A stretch of DNA of 64,000 nt from positions 1-64,000 of the forward strand of contig NZ_JAGGNR010000057.1 of NCBI RefSeq assembly GCF_018614975.1, in the 5' to 3' direction. This document shows positions 61,735 to 64,000 of the stretch, piece by piece. A model generated the notes under the pieces. It was not told the origin of the DNA. It saw nothing but the letters and a program-made list of their open reading frames with translations, and did no database searches. Source of the stretch: Paenibacillus polymyxa. GTDB lineage: Bacteria > Bacillota > Bacilli > Paenibacillales > Paenibacillaceae. The position numbers were made by a program, and so were the translations under genes. Position 1 is the first letter of the stretch, and every line of letters begins with the position of its first letter.

Positions 61735-61746
61735 CTGAACCCCTCC

Positions 61747-61830
61747 TGATCTGGACTTGTAACCGTATTCAATTGGATGAAATTAAGATTTCTGTTGTTA
61801 AATTTATCAAATCCAGATCACTTTAGTCAA
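61747..61830 (-). promoter_or_regulatory. Promoter of the sugar ABC/GH43 operon with cre-like site and inverted repeat
   Basis: On the minus strand: -35 TTGACT (61830-61825), 17-base spacer, -10 ATAAAT (61807-61802). A cre-like TGAATACGGTTACA (61771-61758; one mismatch to TGWAANCGNTNWCA) follows the promoter. A 9-bp inverted repeat TGATCTGGA/TCCAGATCA has one half in the spacer (61812-61820) and the other at the ribosome binding site (61747-61755). Confidence 0.65.
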
Positions 61831-61867
61831 CACTTTTATAAAACATTTTATATTTGTATGAAATAAA

Positions 61868-62845
61868 TCAGTATTTCGGCCAGCCACTCGAGTCCCAAAG
61901 CAAATCATTAATCAGCAATTTCGGATTCCCATTATCCTCTGCATCATAGGCATGTCTTGCGATGACATTGCCGTTGTACACGTCCTGACCACCTGGACCT
62001 TTCCATTTCACATTGCCTGTATCCAATATCGTTCCGCCACCATTCAGCATATTAACTCCGTTTTTGTCCACATAAGGGCCTGTTATACTGGTCGAACGTC
62101 CATAGACCATTTTGTAAGTACTGTTCACCCCTTTGCAACAAGAATCGATGGAAGCAAACAGGTAATAGTAACCGCCACGATATACAATACTTGGTCCTTC
62201 AATAGCACCTCCGTTATTCGGGCGCGCAGCAATGGAAGTTATACTGCCTGTCGGTTTCATCGTATTTTTGTCCAGCTTGACAATCTTCAGACCGCTCCAG
62301 AAAGAACCGAAGGCCAGCCATGGATTGCCTGAAGCATCGATGACCAGATTCGGATCAATGGCATTATAATTATTGGCGGTCGTGGTTTGAAGCACCAATC
62401 CTTCGTCCTTCCACTGCCCTGCTCCAATGCTGTTCGCAGACGCAAGACCAATCGCAGACCGATTGGAGCCAAAGGTGGAGATTGAATAATAGAGCCATAC
62501 TTTTCCGTTATACTGCTCTACATCCGGTGCCCATACATCCAATCCGCTTTGTCCCGGAACGGCAGAAGCCCACCAGGATGGCTTACTTAAGAAGATTTGT
62601 GGAACACGATACCAGGACGATCCATTATCGGATTTCAATACTTGAATACCCGGGCCGGTTGAAAAGGTATACCAGGAACCGCCCTCTTTGATAATCGACG
62701 GATCATGAACAGCGGTATCTCCGGTCAGATTCCAGAATGCCGCCAAAGCTTTTGACTGACCTGCCAGCAGTAATACCATCACAAGTAATGCCGGTAACGC
62801 CAACCGTTTCCACTTCAACCTCTTCACATTGCTTAACTTTTCCAT
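61868..62845 (-). CDS. Secreted GH43 arabinan endo-1,5-alpha-L-arabinosidase (AbnA type)
   Basis: A 325-residue secreted enzyme that cuts the arabinan backbone. Signal peptide about 1-35 (LALPALLVMVLLLAGQSKAL then AAFW). Catalytic residues: Asp in AVHDPSIIKE, Asp in NAIDPNLVID, Glu in GAIEGPSIVY. SGLDVWAPDVEQYNGKVWLY and SSGWPKY at the end are typical of single-domain AbnA-like arabinanases. Start at 62845 (MEKLSNV) with GGTGGAG six bases upstream. It is transcribed alone ahead of the transporter operon from a promoter with an overlapping cre-like site. Confidence 0.93.
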   Translation of the reverse strand: MEKLSNVKRLKWKRLALPALLVMVLLLAGQSKALAAFWNLTGDTAVHDPSIIKEGGSWYTFSTGPGIQVLKSDNGSSWYRVPQIFLSKPSWWASAVPGQSGLDVWAPDVEQYNGKVWLYYSISTFGSNRSAIGLASANSIGAGQWKDEGLVLQTTTANNYNAIDPNLVIDASGNPWLAFGSFWSGLKIVKLDKNTMKPTGSITSIAARPNNGGAIEGPSIVYRGGYYYLFASIDSCCKGVNSTYKMVYGRSTSITGPYVDKNGVNMLNGGGTILDTGNVKWKGPGGQDVYNGNVIARHAYDAEDNGNPKLLINDLLWDSSGWPKY

Positions 62846-62918
62846 TCCGAACTCCACCTTTCCTGATCAAATGGTTAATTAGGTTCATGAAGTAATGAAT
62901 CAATTTAGGTATAATAGG

Positions 62919-62947
62919 ATTATAAAAGCGGTTACATGACATTTCAA
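62919..62947 (-). promoter_or_regulatory. abnA-type gene promoter with overlapping cre-like site
   Basis: On the minus strand: -35 TTGAAA (62947-62942), exactly 17 bases, -10 TATAAT (62924-62919). The cre-like TGTAACCGCTTTTA (62936-62923; one mismatch to the consensus) covers the spacer and -10, so CcpA binding would block RNA polymerase. Confidence 0.75.
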
Positions 62948-63176
62948 TGGTATATTTCAAATATATGTGAACTGATTAACACTTATTTCAACCGGAATAG
63001 TGGACAAAATATAGATTATATTTTCGTATTTGCGCTATATACAAGGGTTTTGGCTTCTATTTCTCCACCCTTCCCTTCCATGAGGGAATGATTTATAATT
63101 ATCTGAAATAAAACATATAAATGTGCAAATGTCTGTGTCGAAGACTTTGTTCAGAACGGGGAAAGGAAATCCACCT

Positions 63177-64000
63177 ATGATTTATATTAAAGATCTGATG
63201 TCGGGTGTGAATATCTTCAAAGCGCTCAGTTCGGAAATCCGGATTCAGATCATCGAGCTGCTGGCCAAGAACCAAAGTCTTAATCTCAATGATCTCGCAA
63301 CCAAGCTGGGACTGAGCAATGGCGCTATCACAATGCATATCAAGAAGCTTGAAGAGAGCGGATTGATCGAGATCAACACCGCCGTTGGCAAACATGGAAT
63401 TCAGAAGATATGTTATCTCAACGAGGAAAAATTGATGGTTGATCTGCGTTCACAGGAGATTAACAATCGTTACGAGGTGGAAATTCAGGTAGGTCATTAC
63501 AGCGATTATCAGGCTGCACCTACATGTGGTCTAGCTACCCGGGACAGCATTGTTGGAGAGTTCGATGATCCGCGTTACTTTGCTGATCCACTGCGAATTG
63601 ATGCGGAGATGATCTGGCTGGCTGAAGGTTATCTCGAGTATCGGATTCCCAACTATCTCAAGCCCAATCAGTCCTTTAGCGAAATTCAGTTGTCGATGGA
63701 ACTGGGTTCGGAGGCACCTGGCTTTTGTGACAATTACCCTTCGGATATTTACTTCTATGTCAATGGGATTGAGATTGGCTGCTGGACAAGTCCGGGGGAT
63801 TTTGGCAATACACGCGGTACCTTTAATCCGGAATGGTGGCCTCCCCACCTCAATCAGTACGGCATGCTGAAGCTGATCCGGATTACACAGGAAGGCAGCT
63901 ATATTGACGGATGCCGCATCTCGGACGTAACGCTGGACCAGATTGGGCTGGATTACAAAAGCGATATTCATTTCCGCATTGCGGTTACGGACGAACCTTT
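63177..64000 (+). CDS. ArsR-type transcriptional regulator of the arabinan locus, partial
   Basis: At least 274 residues, running off the window end. The first ~85 residues are a winged helix-turn-helix (IFKALSSEIRIQIIELLAKN, then LNDLATKLGLSNGAITMHIK). The rest is a sensor part with many aromatic residues (DIYFYVNGIEIGCWTSPGDF, FNPEWWPPHLNQYG), a beta-sandwich look that suggests sugar binding. It diverges from the abnA-type gene, so it likely controls the arabinan locus. GAAAGGA-type site before ATG 63177; TATAAT at 63094-63099. Function is inferred from position. Confidence 0.8.
   Translation, partial: MIYIKDLMSGVNIFKALSSEIRIQIIELLAKNQSLNLNDLATKLGLSNGAITMHIKKLEESGLIEINTAVGKHGIQKICYLNEEKLMVDLRSQEINNRYEVEIQVGHYSDYQAAPTCGLATRDSIVGEFDDPRYFADPLRIDAEMIWLAEGYLEYRIPNYLKPNQSFSEIQLSMELGSEAPGFCDNYPSDIYFYVNGIEIGCWTSPGDFGNTRGTFNPEWWPPHLNQYGMLKLIRITQEGSYIDGCRISDVTLDQIGLDYKSDIHFRIAVTDEP

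Noticed and set aside
1..64000. CRISPR arrays, rRNA or complete tRNA genes
   Set aside because: No regularly spaced short repeats and no rRNA- or tRNA-like sequence was seen on either strand.

Overview
The window looks like chromosome of a Paenibacillus-type, low-to-mid GC Gram-positive (Firmicutes) bacterium. The signs are strong AGGAGG-type ribosome binding sites, sigma-A promoters, a proS T-box, a CIRCE operator, a PBSX-like tail cassette, an arabinan-degrading glycoside hydrolase 43 locus and many intrinsic terminators. Species assignment is inference; no rRNA or tRNA gene is present.

Layout. 1-417: end of an IS3-family element. 451-9100: housekeeping genes on the minus strand (TRM11-like methyltransferase, chemotaxis receptor, LLM oxidoreductase, dGTPase dgt, chaperone htpG under a CIRCE operator). 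9218-13031: peptide-type ABC importer. 13967-28810: a complete contractile phage-tail module (endolysin, holin, tail fibre region, baseplate, hub, tape measure, frameshifted tail chaperone, tube, sheath, putative tail terminator). It has no terminase, portal, capsid or integrase, so it reads as an R-type tailocin related to PBSX. 29134-30984: a DUF4127 protein, flanked by two copies of a terminator-bearing ~100-bp element. 31328-37015: small enzymes, VOC proteins, an FMN reductase and a two-component system resembling YhcYZ/AirSR. 37116-39250: an ArpU-type activator diverging from an Xre repressor plus ImmA protease, a phage-type control module that may govern the tail genes. 39423-48544: LysM-anchored 5'-nucleotidase, proS with T-box, exonuclease, WYL regulator, a von Willebrand-like protein lacking its A domain, small proteins and an AIM24 protein. 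48649-51618: queCDE and queF for queuosine precursor synthesis, preceded by a preQ1-I-like riboswitch that carries a 73-nt hairpin insertion. 51948-55204: small membrane protein, Fsr-type efflux pump, ProX and EcsC-family proteins. 55400-64000: arabinan/arabino-oligosaccharide locus with three GH43 enzymes, a sugar ABC importer and a divergent ArsR-type regulator.

How the genes work together. Secreted endo-arabinanase (61868) and lipoprotein GH43 (56999) would cut arabinan outside. The binding protein and two permeases import the fragments (no ATPase is encoded here). The cytoplasmic GH43 (55400) would finish them. Promoters in this locus overlap cre-like sites, suggesting catabolite control. 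In the tail module, gene order follows PBSX xkdK to xkdU and ends in lysis genes, so the particle would be released by cell lysis.

Non-coding structure is unusually rich. There are six copies of a ~145-bp palindromic MITE-like repeat (three inside the tail operon), a pair of ~170-bp direct repeats in the arabinan locus, intercistronic hairpins after both ABC binding-protein genes, and a canonical -1 frameshift heptamer in the tail chaperone gene. All family assignments rest on reading motifs and gene order by eye; no database search was run.
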